Origin: VAZQ01 sp963756715 | GTDB lineage: Bacteria > Pseudomonadota > Alphaproteobacteria > Rhizobiales > Xanthobacteraceae | Assembly (NCBI GenBank): GCA_963756715.1 | Contig: CAVWOV010000031.1 | Location: forward strand, 1-64,000 | Direction: 5' to 3' | Length of the DNA stretch: 64,000 bases | In this document: piece after piece, positions 46,366 to 57,110 of the stretch | Position numbering within the stretch: position 1 is the stretch's first letter | Layout of the letters: each line of letters begins with the position of its first letter | Made by a program: the position numbers and the translations under genes | The notes under the pieces: generated by a model | What the model was told of the DNA's origin: nothing | What the model saw: only the letters and a program-made list of their open reading frames with translations | The model's database searches: none

Positions 46366-46983
46366 ATGCGCAATCTGGTGCTGGCCGCCGTGATCATATC
46401 AACTGCGATGGTATCGGGCGCGGGCTCTCTGCAGGCTCAGCAATCGCCAACACCGCGAATTGAAACCAACATCGAAGCGCAACCGCAGTCCGGACTTTTC
46501 CGCATCACCGGCGAATTGCGGCCGCACGACCCGCCCTCGACCGCTCTGCTCAGGTCAATCGTCACCTGGCTGTCAATGAACTTCGATCTCGCGCCGACCG
46601 AGACATTGCCTCACATCAAATATGATTCGTCCGCCGCCATGGCGTCACGGCGCAATCGGAATTCGTCCGGATCCGATCGTCCGACCGGTTCGGCAGCCGA
46701 TACCGGACAGGAAACCGTCGCGCTCTACGACGATCGCGACAACACGATTTATCTGCCGACGAATTGGGCGGGACGAACACCCGCGGAGGTATCCGTTCTC
46801 GTCCACGAGATGGTTCATCATCTCCAAAATGTGGCGAAGACGAAGTTCGACTGCCCGCAAGCGCGCGAGCAACTCGCTTACGCGGCGCAACAGAAATGGC
46901 TTGGGCTATTCGGGCGCAATCTCGAGGACGAGTTTCAGATCGATCCCTTTACCCTTTTGGTCATGACGCGTTGCATGTATTGA
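46366..46983 (+). CDS. Exported HExxH protein (DUF6647-like putative metallopeptidase)
   Basis: A 205-aa protein with signal peptide MRNLVLAAVIISTAMVSGAG. The C-terminal half has the zinc motif HEMVHH in VLVHEMVHHLQN, preceded by TIYLPTNWAGRTPAEVS. The family is an uncharacterised rhizobial group of HExxH proteins. Proteolytic activity is unproven. It stands alone, convergent with the methionine-synthase-like gene. Confidence 0.75.
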   Translation: MRNLVLAAVIISTAMVSGAGSLQAQQSPTPRIETNIEAQPQSGLFRITGELRPHDPPSTALLRSIVTWLSMNFDLAPTETLPHIKYDSSAAMASRRNRNSSGSDRPTGSAADTGQETVALYDDRDNTIYLPTNWAGRTPAEVSVLVHEMVHHLQNVAKTKFDCPQAREQLAYAAQQKWLGLFGRNLEDEFQIDPFTLLVMTRCMY

Positions 46984-47004
46984 ATTCAGATTGCCGCATG
47001 TCAC

Positions 47005-47085
47005 GGGTGTCCTGATCCGAAGTTCGCATCATTCTTGCGGCGGACCCGAAATACGAAATTCTGAACCACCAACATTGCCACGGGG
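47005..47085. repeat. Degenerate palindrome related to the 25110 element
   Basis: TGTCCTGATCCGAAGTTCGC with a weakly matching reverse arm (ACGAAATTCTGAACC) around a central segment. The left arm shares CCGAAGTTCG with the palindrome at 25110-25184. Both sit between converging genes. A weak similarity judged by eye. Confidence 0.4.
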
Positions 47086-47118
47086 TTTGCACATGAGGAG
47101 TTTGAGCGCGTAAGCGCA

Positions 47119-48349
47119 TTATCGCCCCCACAACTCTTTTGAAGCCAGCCGCGCGCCCTCGACCAGCGATTCCAGCTTCGCCCACTGCACCGACGGATGG
47201 CAGCGGACGATGTTATAGCTCTGCGAGAAGCCACAATCGCTCGACGCGATGACATTCTCGCGGCCGATCACGCTGGCGAAATTCTTGATGCCGCCATGCC
47301 ACCAGTTCCGGATGCTCGACCACGTTGGTCGAGTGGGTGATGACACCCGGAATGAGAATCTTGCCGTCCGGCAGCTTGACGTCCTTCCAGACCATCCATT
47401 CGTGCTCGTGGCGCGGATTGGCACCCTCGATCGAATAGGCCTGGGCGCGAATCTTCAGAATGAGATCGGCCAGCGTCTTGAGCGGCACGTCCTGGGTGTG
47501 CGGCGCGTTCCAGCTTCCCCAACAGACGTGATAGCGCACCTTGTCCTCGGGGATGCCGGCGAGCGCATAGTTGGTCAGGTCGACGCAGCGCTCGGCGTAT
47601 TTATGCACCTCCCGCGGGCTCATCTCGCCCAGGAGCCGGTCATATTCGTGCGCCAGGAAGGCGTCGTCGAGTTGCAGGATGAAGCCGGCGTCGACGATCG
47701 CGCGGTATTCCTCCTTCAGCGCGTCGGCCAGCGCGACCACGATCTCCTCGTCGTTCTTGTAATAGGCGTTGAGCCAGAGACCGCGCGCGCTCATCGGCGC
47801 CGCAACCGGCATGAAGGCGCCTTCCACCGTCACGCCGTTCAGCGCCGCCTTGAAGTTGGCGATGTCGCGGGCGATTGCCGCCTGGCCCTTGTAGGCGATC
47901 GGCCCGACGCATTCCCAGACCAACGCCTTCTCCTTGGCCGGGTCGGGCTTGAGCGGTGTTTGCGACTGTCCGGGCGGCAGCCAGTCGTAATACTGGATCG
48001 GCTGATAGGCGGCGTAGAACTCTGGAAACTTCTCGACCTCCCGGATCAGGTGGGTTGGCGTCGCCTCGTGATCGCCAGGGCGGAATTCGCGATGCACGAA
48101 ACCGCCGAGCCGCTCGGCGACGTAGCGGATCCAGCCCGCTTTGCCGTATTCGCCATCGCTGACGATATCGACGCCGGTCTCCGCCTGCTGACGGACCACC
48201 GCCGCCACTTCGTTTTTCAGCGTCTTCTGAAACACCGCCTCGTCGTACGGCTGCCCATGGTCCCGCGCCGACATGATGTCGCGGATCGACATCGGCCGAA
48301 CCAGCGAGCCGACATGCGTGACCAGGATGCGCTCGGAACTGCGCTTCAT
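47119..48349 (-). CDS. Cobalamin-independent methionine synthase II-family (MetE C-terminal-like) protein (frame broken by +1 base)
   Basis: Starts MKRSSERILVTHVGSLVRP behind GGGGGAAA. The TIM-barrel zinc methyltransferase domain shows VDIVSDGEYGKAGWIRYV and the zinc ligands YHVCWGSWNAPH (His, Cys). Near 47290 one extra G shifts the frame; the last part (KNFASVIGRENVIASSDCGF with the second Cys, then VRCHPSVQWAKL) ends at 47119. Corrected length is 409 aa, short for MetE, so this is the family often found in catabolic settings that transfers methyl or alkyl groups to thiols. The exact substrate is unknown. Confidence 0.85.
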
Positions 48350-48484
48350 CGTTTCCCCCTTTTTGCTTGGTATTGGCCGGGCAACATGATCGCGGGCCGC
48401 CATGCCGGATGCAAGCCGCAACCGGAACCGACCATCCAGGCCAATGGGCTTTGAACAAGCTCACATGCCGGGCATTATCCCCGC

Positions 48485-50524
48485 ATGACCGCCACATCAC
48501 AGACCACCCACATCAACCGTCTGGCGCAGGAAACTTCGCCCTATCTGCTGCAGCACCAGCACAATCCGGTCGACTGGTGGGCCTGGGGGCCGGCGGCGTT
48601 GGCAGAGGCAAAGAACAGCAACCGTCCGATCCTGCTGTCGGTCGGCTATGCGGCGTGCCACTGGTGCCATGTGATGGCCCACGAGAGCTTCGAGGACGAC
48701 GCCACCGCGCGCGTCATGAACGAACTGTTCGTCAACATCAAAGTCGATCGCGAAGAACGCCCCGACATCGATCAGATCTATATGTCGGCGCTTCATTTGC
48801 TGGGCGAGCACGGCGGCTGGCCGCTCACCATGTTCCTGACGCCCGCCGGCGAGCCGTTCTGGGGTGGCACCTATTTTCCCAAGACCGCGCGCTATGGCAA
48901 GGCCGCGTTCGTCGATGTTCTGCGCGAGGTCGAGCGCGTGTTCCGGCAGGAGCCGCAGAGCGTCGCTCAGAACAGCAATGCGCTGATGGCGCGTTTATCC
49001 GAGAGCGCACGGCCCAGCGGCAAGGTCGTGATCGGCGTGCCCGAACTCGATCGCGCAGCCGCGCAGATCGGCGGCATGATCGATCCGGTCAACGGCGGCA
49101 TGCGCGGCGCGCCGAAATTCCCGCAACCCGGAATGCTGGAGTTTCTCTGGCGCGCCGGCCAGCGCAGCAAAGAAGCGCGCTATTTCGCAGCCGTCCAGCT
49201 TTCGCTGATCCGCATGTGCGAAGGCGGCATCTACGATCATCTCGGCGGTGGCTTCTCGCGGTACTCGGTCGATGACCGCTGGCTGGTGCCGCACTTCGAG
49301 AAAATGCTCTACGACAACGCGCTGCTGCTTGAACTGCTGGCGCTCGCCTGGCAGCGCTCGGCCAATGACCTATTCCGCACCCGCGCGCGCGAAACCGTTA
49401 CGTGGCTCGAACGCGAGATGACGACCGCGGGCGGCGCCTTCAGCGCCTCGCTCGATGCCGACTCCGAAGGCGAGGAGGGGAAGTTCTACGTCTGGTCGCT
49501 CGCCGAGATTGAGGCGGCGCTCGGATCGGATGACGCGGCGTTCTTTGCTGCACACTACGACGTGACCTCCAACGGCAATTTCGAAGGACACACAATTCTC
49601 AATCGGCTCAAGCACTTACCGCGCAGCATAGAGGACGAGGCGCGGCTCGCTCCGCTGCGTGAGAAGCTGCTCATGCTGCGCAGCAAACGGGTGCGCCCGG
49701 GCCTCGATGACAAGGTGCTGGCCGACTGGAACGGCCTGATGATTGCAGCGCTGGCGAACGCCGCGATGGCGTTCGGGGAGCCGACCTGGCTGCAGCACGC
49801 CGCCAAGGCCTTCACATTCATCGCATCCCGGATGGGGCAGGGCGATCGCCTCGGCCATTCCTGGCGACACGACCGGTTGCTGTTTCCCGGCCTTGCCTCC
49901 GATCATGCCGCCATGATCCGCGCGGCACTGTCGCTCCACGAAGCCACCGGCGAGCACGGCTATCTGGAACGCGCACTGGCCTGGCAGGCGACGCTTGACC
50001 GGCACTACGCCAACTCGGCCAATGGCGGATACTTCCTGACCGCTGACGATGCCGAAGGCCTGGTGGTACGGCCCAACGCCACGACGGACGACGCCACGCC
50101 GAACCCCAATGCACTCGCCGCGCAAAACCTCGTCCGGCTTGCGGTGCTCACCGGTCAGCACGCCTGGCGCGAGCAGGCGGACCGGTTGTTCGACGGCATC
50201 CTGGCGAGCGCCGGAGACAACGTGTTCGGCCATCTCGCCTTGCTGAACGCCCTCGACCTTCGGCTGCGCGGCGCCGAGATCGTCATCGCCGGCGACGGCG
50301 CGCAGGCCGATGAATTGCTTGCCGCGGCCCGCAAGCTCCCGTTCCTCGATCGGATCGTACTGCATGCACGATCCGCCGACGCGCTGCCGCTGTCGCATCC
50401 CGCGCAGGAGAAGATCAAAGCAACGACAGTCGCCGCGGCGTTCGTCTGCGTGGGCGAGACCTGCTCATTGCCGGTGACGCGGGCCGATGACATTTCGGCG
50501 ACACTTGCGTCCATGCGCGGCTGA
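48485..50524 (+). CDS. Thioredoxin-domain protein, YyaL/SSP411 (DUF255) family
   Basis: A 679-aa cytoplasmic protein. The N-terminal thioredoxin-like domain has NRLAQETSPYLLQHQHNPVD and the C-x-x-C motif in ACHWCHVMAHESF; the C-terminal part is an (alpha/alpha)6 barrel like N-acylglucosamine 2-epimerases: GGIYDHLGGGFSRYSVD, VPHFEKMLYDNALLLELLAL and DADSEGEEGKFYVW. The family is widespread but its biochemical role is not settled. It is divergent from the methyltransferase gene. Confidence 0.93.
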   Translation: MTATSQTTHINRLAQETSPYLLQHQHNPVDWWAWGPAALAEAKNSNRPILLSVGYAACHWCHVMAHESFEDDATARVMNELFVNIKVDREERPDIDQIYMSALHLLGEHGGWPLTMFLTPAGEPFWGGTYFPKTARYGKAAFVDVLREVERVFRQEPQSVAQNSNALMARLSESARPSGKVVIGVPELDRAAAQIGGMIDPVNGGMRGAPKFPQPGMLEFLWRAGQRSKEARYFAAVQLSLIRMCEGGIYDHLGGGFSRYSVDDRWLVPHFEKMLYDNALLLELLALAWQRSANDLFRTRARETVTWLEREMTTAGGAFSASLDADSEGEEGKFYVWSLAEIEAALGSDDAAFFAAHYDVTSNGNFEGHTILNRLKHLPRSIEDEARLAPLREKLLMLRSKRVRPGLDDKVLADWNGLMIAALANAAMAFGEPTWLQHAAKAFTFIASRMGQGDRLGHSWRHDRLLFPGLASDHAAMIRAALSLHEATGEHGYLERALAWQATLDRHYANSANGGYFLTADDAEGLVVRPNATTDDATPNPNALAAQNLVRLAVLTGQHAWREQADRLFDGILASAGDNVFGHLALLNALDLRLRGAEIVIAGDGAQADELLAAARKLPFLDRIVLHARSADALPLSHPAQEKIKATTVAAAFVCVGETCSLPVTRADDISATLASMRG

Positions 50525-50659
50525 CACAAGCCGCGCAATATCAGAACGATTCCAATGCGATGCATCGATTGAGGCACGACGCCTTGCCGGTCACGAGCGA
50601 GTCGGTTTATGAATCGCGCTCAGCCGAGTTTCGCGCTCAGCCGAATCCGGAGAATCCCT

Positions 50660-51070
50660 ATGCGTGGCGTCCTGCGTGCGCTCATCGTGCTTTACGTGTT
50701 ACTTCCGTTCAGCGCCAACGCGCAGGAGGACAAGCTCACGATCAATCTCAACAGCGTCGAGCCGTCGAACAACCACTGCCGCATGAATTTCGTCGTCGGA
50801 AACAAGGGCGATGCGGGACTCGAAAGCCTGAAGCTCGACCTTGTGGTGTTCGACAATGACGGTGGCATCTCGCGACGGCTCATCACCGAGATGGGACCGA
50901 TCCGGCCGAAGAAGACCACGGTACGCGCCTTCCTGATCGACACGGAATGCAAGGCGATCGGCGAGATCCTTGTCAATGACGTCACCGCCTGCACGCCTGG
51001 CAATCCCAGCGCCTGCCTCGACGCGCTCGGCCTGTCGTCGCGCGTCAAGAGCATCCGGCTATACAAATAA
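50660..51070 (+). CDS. Exported hypothetical protein
   Basis: A 136-aa protein with signal MRGVLRALIVLYVLLPFSAN (cleavage after NAQ). The mature part is beta-rich: LTINLNSVEPSNNHCRMNFV, then GLESLKLDLVVFDNDG, like a small immunoglobulin-type domain with four Cys. It resembles the uncharacterised exported proteins common in rhizobia. The frame opens further upstream (50609), but without a signal-like start. Confidence 0.65.
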   Translation: MRGVLRALIVLYVLLPFSANAQEDKLTINLNSVEPSNNHCRMNFVVGNKGDAGLESLKLDLVVFDNDGGISRRLITEMGPIRPKKTTVRAFLIDTECKAIGEILVNDVTACTPGNPSACLDALGLSSRVKSIRLYK

Positions 51071-51168
51071 TGTCATCATGCGCGGGCTTGACCCGCGCAT
51101 CTATCAATAAACAAAGAGCAGCAATGTTCGAAAGCGGATGGATTGCCGGGTCAGGCCCGGCAATGACA
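51071..51168. repeat. REP-like palindromic element
   Basis: TGTCAT at the left and ATGACA at the right frame two hairpins: GCGCGGGCTTGACCCGCGC and GCCGGGTCAGGCCCGGC, about 35 bases apart. This is the style of dispersed palindromes common in Bradyrhizobium-type genomes (GGATTGCCGGGTC reads as the well-known spurious frame MDCRV). It lies between converging genes and may also stop transcription. Confidence 0.75.
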
Positions 51169-51179
51169 CCATCACACAC

Positions 51180-52445
<1,266 letters not shown>

Positions 52446-52685
52446 GCGGGTAGTCCTATGGAGGGGACCGGCGACTAGCGAAAAGCGGCCGGTCGGTACT
52501 GGAGGGAGGGAAGTCGCAGGTCTTGGGCGGGGCGACAGGCCTTTAAGCCCGATGCTATGGCCGGTTCCCGTACCCGGGGCCGGTACTCCTGCATCTGCCT
52601 GCGTCTAGGGAGATATTCCAAAGATATGGAAAGACGCGCCGCTGCGCAAGTGGCATCGTGCCCTGTCCACGGCGGCGCATTGGCC

Positions 52686-53198
52686 TCAAAACGGCTTGAG
52701 TACGACCAAGAGCACGATTCCGATCATCAGAATCGTCGGTACCTCGTTGATAATCCGATAGAATTTTACCGTATGCTGGTTCTGGTCAGCGGCAAATGCC
52801 CGGACCCAGCGGACGAAAAATCCGTGCATCGCGGACAGGCCTAACACCAGAGCGAGCTTGGCATGCAGCCAGCCGCTGCGGAAGAAGCCACCCTCGAACG
52901 CCAGCCAGAGCCCCAGCACCCAGGTTGCCACCATCGCCGGATTGATGATCACGGTCAGCAACCGGCGCTCCATCACCTTGAAGGTCTCGGACTGCTTGGA
53001 GCCCGGCTCGGCCTCGCAATGGTAGATAAAGAGCCGCGGCAGATAGAGCATGCCCGCCATCCAGGCGATGATCGCGATGATGTGGAACGCCTTGAACCAC
53101 AGATACAAACCCGAAGACCGCCACCACATCAGCAGCGCCAGCAACGCTGCTCCGATGACGATCGCCATGCCGGCGCGCCACCATTGCTGACCGGGCAT
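52686..53198 (-). CDS. hemJ: HemJ, protoporphyrinogen IX oxidase
   Basis: A 170-aa membrane protein with four to five helices: SGLYLWFKAFHIIAIIAWMA with the conserved His and MLYLPRLFIYHCEAEPGS, then HAKLALVLGLSAMHGFFV. It oxidises protoporphyrinogen IX to protoporphyrin IX in heme synthesis, replacing HemG/HemY in most alphaproteobacteria. It lies between rho and the candidate origin. In related genomes hemE is often next to it; hemE is not in this window. Confidence 0.92.
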   Translation of the reverse strand: MPGQQWWRAGMAIVIGAALLALLMWWRSSGLYLWFKAFHIIAIIAWMAGMLYLPRLFIYHCEAEPGSKQSETFKVMERRLLTVIINPAMVATWVLGLWLAFEGGFFRSGWLHAKLALVLGLSAMHGFFVRWVRAFAADQNQHTVKFYRIINEVPTILMIGIVLLVVLKPF

Positions 53199-53619
53199 GA
53201 GAAGGAGCTCCTTTTAGTGCGAACCGTTGGGCATTTCCGGCGCCATACACTCCACACCGTCTCTACTGAATTTAAAGCTTAAAGACTCTAGTCTGTAGTT
53301 ATTAGGCGGTTGATTAGACTCATACATTTCTGTCCACACGGTCCGCAAAGGTATCCGCGACGGTCTCACCATTGTGGGTGACCGAGCGATTGGACTTGAG
53401 CTGATCCGAATCGGCGATCTGCAAGGATCCGGAATGGTCGGGCACCGGGCCGACGATCGGTTATTCACAAGCGCTTGCTCCGCTCGGCAGCCTTGCCGCA
53501 GCGTATCCCGGAGCCCATGATGTGGACAGGGCGACGGCTTTTCCCCGATCGAGGCTTGCCTCGGGGGGACGGTCGTGGCCTCCTCCCCAGGAATTCACAG
53601 CTTGACAACCGATCACCCG
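53199..53619. other. oriC: Candidate chromosomal replication origin (oriC) region
   Basis: A 420-bp non-coding region between hemJ and ppsR. In Caulobacter and Rickettsia the origin lies beside hemE and this same DUF299 (ppsR) gene. It has an AT-rich tract (about 53266-53332) and DnaA-box-like 9-mers: TTATTCACA at 53461 (fits TTATNCACA), CTGTCCACA at 53331, and its reverse TGTGGACAG at 53521. parABS lies about 9-13 kb away. No origin function is shown by sequence alone. Confidence 0.5.
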
Positions 53620-54459
53620 ATGACCTCGCACGCCGGCACCTACTTTCATCTGCACCTGATCTCGGACTCCACCGGCGAGACCTTGATCACGGTCGCACGC
53701 GCCGCTAGTGCGCAATATTCCAAGGTCCAGCCGGTTGAGCATGTGTATCCGCTGGTCCGCACCCAGAAGCAGCTTGACCGCGTGCTGGCCGAGATCGCCG
53801 AAGAGCCCGGCATCGTCCTCTACACCTTGCTCGAAGATGACCTGGTCGAACGCCTCGAAAAGCATTGCCGCGAGCTGAGCCTGCCCTGCCTCTCGATTCT
53901 CGGGCCGGTCCTCCAGCTTCTGCGCTCCTATCTGGGTACCGAGACTTCGCATCGTGTCGGCGCCCAGCACACCCTTAACGCCGAGTATTTCAAACGCATC
54001 GACGCACTCAACTTCACGATGCTGCATGACGACGGTCAGCACCTCGATGGTCTTGAAGAAGCGGATGTCGTTCTTGTCGGCGTATCCCGGACGTCGAAGA
54101 CGCCAACCTCGATCTATCTGGCCAACCGCGGCGTGAAGACCGGCAACGTGCCGCTGGTTCCGGGTGTCGACGTGTCACGCCATGTTGAGCAACTGATGCG
54201 GCCGCTGGTCGTTGGCCTCTACGCGAGTCCCGAGCGCATCGTTCAGATCAGGCAAAATCGCCTGCTCGGGCTCAACGCCCATCACGACGACGATCAATAT
54301 ATTGATCGGAAGGCCGTCGCCGAGGAGGTGGCCGTCTCCCGCAAGTTGTGCGCCAAGCATAGCTGGCCGTCGATCGATGTCACCCGCCGCTCGATCGAGG
54401 AAACCGCCGCTGCCGTACTGAGCTTCCTGGCCGAGCGCCGCCGCCAGCCGTTGGCGTGA
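53620..54459 (+). CDS. ppsR: PpsR, pyruvate,phosphate dikinase regulatory kinase/phosphorylase (DUF299)
   Basis: A 279-aa bifunctional kinase/pyrophosphorylase that inactivates or reactivates PPDK (or PEP synthase) using ADP or Pi. The start MTSHAGTYFHLHLISDSTGE at 53620 is the family start; a GTG at 53575 would add 15 residues. The P-loop-like motif GVSRTSKTPTSIYLANRGVK and PLVPGVDVS are diagnostic. maf follows after 3 nt. Confidence 0.93.
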   Translation: MTSHAGTYFHLHLISDSTGETLITVARAASAQYSKVQPVEHVYPLVRTQKQLDRVLAEIAEEPGIVLYTLLEDDLVERLEKHCRELSLPCLSILGPVLQLLRSYLGTETSHRVGAQHTLNAEYFKRIDALNFTMLHDDGQHLDGLEEADVVLVGVSRTSKTPTSIYLANRGVKTGNVPLVPGVDVSRHVEQLMRPLVVGLYASPERIVQIRQNRLLGLNAHHDDDQYIDRKAVAEEVAVSRKLCAKHSWPSIDVTRRSIEETAAAVLSFLAERRRQPLA

Positions 54460-54462
54460 TTA

Positions 54463-55071
54463 ATGCCGTTTTGGCTCGCCGACAGACCTCTCGTCCTCGC
54501 CTCGCAAAGCGATATCCGCCGGATCGTGCTGACGAATGCGGGTATTTCGGTCCAAGCCCAGCCGGCAAATCTTGACGAACGCGCTATCGAGCAGCAGGCC
54601 ACCAGCCGTGATCCGAGTGCGATCGCGGCGCTGCTGGCGCGCGAGAAAGCGCGCACCATTGCGGCCCGGTTTCCCGATCGCCTGGTGCTGGGTGCCGACC
54701 AGGTGCTCGCCCTGGGCGCGCAGCGATTTTCCAAGCCGACGGATCGCGACGCCGCACGCAGCCAGCTTCTGACGTTGCGTGGCAAGGCACACGCACTGCA
54801 CTCGGCGATCGCACTCGCGCAGGGCGGTGACATTGTGTTCGAATATTGCGGCGTCGCGCGGCTCACCATGCGGGAATTTTCCGACGAGTTTCTGGAGACC
54901 TATCTCGATGTTGCCGGGGAGGCGGCTATGACCAGCGTCGGCGGCTATCAGCTTGAGAAGATCGGCATCACGTTGTTCGAATCGATCGAAGGCGATCATT
55001 TTACGATTCTGGGATTGCCGATGTTTGCGCTGTTGCGCGAGCTGCGGCGGATCGGAGCGCTGGCGTCGTGA
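54463..55071 (+). CDS. maf: Maf family nucleotide pyrophosphatase
   Basis: A 202-aa house-cleaning NTP pyrophosphatase. Features are LVLASQSDIRRIVLTNAGI, VLGADQVLALGAQRFSKP (catalytic Asp), and AMTSVGGYQLEKIG with FESIEGDHFTILGLPM. It starts 3 nt after the ppsR stop, so both are in one operon. In most Rhizobiales aroE follows; here accessory genes do. Confidence 0.92.
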   Translation: MPFWLADRPLVLASQSDIRRIVLTNAGISVQAQPANLDERAIEQQATSRDPSAIAALLAREKARTIAARFPDRLVLGADQVLALGAQRFSKPTDRDAARSQLLTLRGKAHALHSAIALAQGGDIVFEYCGVARLTMREFSDEFLETYLDVAGEAAMTSVGGYQLEKIGITLFESIEGDHFTILGLPMFALLRELRRIGALAS

Positions 55072-55110
55072 GGCTGTGCTTAGTGGGTAAACCAATCCTG
55101 AGGTGCTTCC

Positions 55111-55536
55111 ATGATCACCTTGAAAGAAGTGCAGGATTTTGGCGGCAGATGGTTTGACGCCGTTATGAACGGAGGAACGGCCGCCGGTCAGGCGGCATTT
55201 TTCCGCGATCCTCACTCACGGATATATGTCCTCTCGAACGGCGCAACCTTTGATTTCGAGGAACACTGCAAATTGCACACGCAGTGGATCAACGAGGTTC
55301 ACCGCTTCGGTCACTTCGATCTGCTGCCCTTGAATGCATCGCCCGAGCGCGTCCGTGCGACCGGCAGCGTCTACTGGCAGGCAGAGATCGCAGGGCGGCC
55401 GGCACCCAATGTGATCAAGGCGGTCGTCGGCGAAGATTGGATTCTTGAGAAAATGCCTTCGGGTGATCTCAAGTTCGTTCTCTACGCCAATACGTTCCAT
55501 CACACTCTTCCGGACTCGGCGCCTCTTGCCTTGTGA
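55111..55536 (+). CDS. NTF2/SnoaL-like hypothetical protein
   Basis: A 141-aa soluble protein starting MITLKEVQDFGGRWFDAVMN. The pattern of a long N-terminal helix followed by curved-sheet strands (FFRDPHSRIYVLSNGATFDF, then VRATGSVYWQAEI) suggests the NTF2-like cone fold. No catalytic residues are clear. It is the first gene of the block between maf and coaE. Confidence 0.6.
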   Translation: MITLKEVQDFGGRWFDAVMNGGTAAGQAAFFRDPHSRIYVLSNGATFDFEEHCKLHTQWINEVHRFGHFDLLPLNASPERVRATGSVYWQAEIAGRPAPNVIKAVVGEDWILEKMPSGDLKFVLYANTFHHTLPDSAPLAL

Positions 55537-55742
55537 ACCGACCAGAGCGCGCACTCATAAACGGGATACTTGCGCAATGTCCGCTCTCGGCGCGATACGG
55601 AGGGCATCGATCCGCAAGCACCTCTAATTACGGTCGCAAATGACCAAAGGCGGACGTTTATGTAAGCGCCAAGGCGTTGCTCGCTATCGGCAATCCACTC
55701 TATCTATTCGGCCAAAGTATCGAACGACACAGAGAGCACATC

Positions 55743-56627
55743 ATGACTGATACGCCTGATTACACGCCGCCGGACGTCTGGGTCTGGGAGAAGGGCGACA
55801 GTCCCAACTGGCGCTATAGCAATACCAATCGCCCTATCGCGGGCGCGACGCACGAGAAGGAATTGCCGCGCGGAAAGCATCCGCTGCAGCTCTATTCACT
55901 GGCGACGCCGAATGGCGTCAAGGTGACGATCATGCTGGAGGAGTTGCTGGCCGCCGGTCATAGCGGAGCCGAATATGACGCCTGGCTGATCCGGATCGGT
56001 GAGGGCAACCAGTTCGGCAGCGGATTTGTCGGGGTGAACCCGAATTCCAAAATCCCGGCGCTCATGGATTATAGCGAACAGCCGCCGCAACGGGTGTTCG
56101 AATCCGGCGCGATCCTGCTCTACCTGGCGGATAAATTCGGTGCCTTCTTACCCAAGGATCGCGGCAAGCGCACCGAGGCGTTGAACTGGCTGTTCTGGCA
56201 GATGGGTTCGACGCCCTATCTGGGCGGCGGCTTCGGGCATTTCTATGCCTATGCTCCGGTGAAGATCAAATACGCCATCGACCGTTTTTCCATGGAGGTG
56301 AAACGTCAGCTTGATGTGCTCGACCGGCAGCTTGCGGATAATCGGTTCATCGCCGGCGACGAATATTCCATTGCCGATATGGCGATCTGGCCGTGGTACG
56401 GCAACGGCATGTTGAATGGCGCCTCCTACAATGACCCGCGCAAATTCCTGCAGACGCACGAATACAAAAACCTGACGCGCTGGAAGAACGAAATCGGCGA
56501 GCGCCCGGCGGTCAAGCGCGGGCGAATGGTCAACCGCGCCAGCGGGCCGCCCGAAGGGCAATTGCACGAACGCCACAGCGCCGGCGATTTCGAGACCAAG
56601 ACGCAGGACAAGATCGCCGCGCGCTGA
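55743..56627 (+). CDS. Glutathione S-transferase, YghU-like (Nu class)
   Basis: A 294-aa GST. The start MTDTPDYTPPDVWVWEKG at 55743 is the YghU-type N-terminal extension, followed by the GSH domain (LQLYSLATPNGVKVTIMLEE, NPNSKIPALMD, FESGAILLYLADKFG) and the helical domain (FIAGDEYSIADMAIWPWYG). Nu-class GSTs bind two GSH and show disulfide-bond reductase and peroxide activity. Confidence 0.92.
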   Translation: MTDTPDYTPPDVWVWEKGDSPNWRYSNTNRPIAGATHEKELPRGKHPLQLYSLATPNGVKVTIMLEELLAAGHSGAEYDAWLIRIGEGNQFGSGFVGVNPNSKIPALMDYSEQPPQRVFESGAILLYLADKFGAFLPKDRGKRTEALNWLFWQMGSTPYLGGGFGHFYAYAPVKIKYAIDRFSMEVKRQLDVLDRQLADNRFIAGDEYSIADMAIWPWYGNGMLNGASYNDPRKFLQTHEYKNLTRWKNEIGERPAVKRGRMVNRASGPPEGQLHERHSAGDFETKTQDKIAAR

Positions 56628-57110
56628 CCGTCCCATCGTAGTCTCCGTCATCAAGCCGACCCGGGCCGGATGAAGAGTGTTCACATGCACTCGATGGGAG
56701 CCCGACCACAATGCGCTACGCACATCGTCACGGCGTGACGATTTCTTGTGATCTCTGCTTGTGGCCGACGCTACATGCGCCATCGCATTGAATTTACGGT
56801 CGCTCTTGGGTGTATTGCGGACATACAGGACGGGGCGACCGCAGACGCCTTGGTCGAAAATGACCCCGAAGCGGAGCATCGCATGGTGGATCATCGTGAG
56901 GGCAGTCCGTTTGCCGCGTTCGGTCTGACGGCTGCAAAGGAGTGATTGATTGGTCACCGGCCGCGCGGCATCACGATGTATTGCGATGGTCCCTTCGTCG
57001 TTGCCCCGCTCGTGTCAGGAGCGTAGCCTACACGTAGGTTGAATGAAATGAAGTCGGGCTGAAGGTGGCCTCTTAGTCACGACCTGAACGTTCTAATTTA
57101 GGAGGTTCAA
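56628..57110. other. Gap with possible decayed interspersed repeat
   Basis: 480 bases without a convincing gene. Frames on both strands look random. Just before 57111 an AGGAGGTTCAA gives a strong ribosome-binding site for the next gene. Confidence 0.4.

Noticed and set aside
47249..48454. A 401-aa plus-strand open frame
   Set aside because: Antisense to the MetE-like gene, which has the zinc-ligand motifs.
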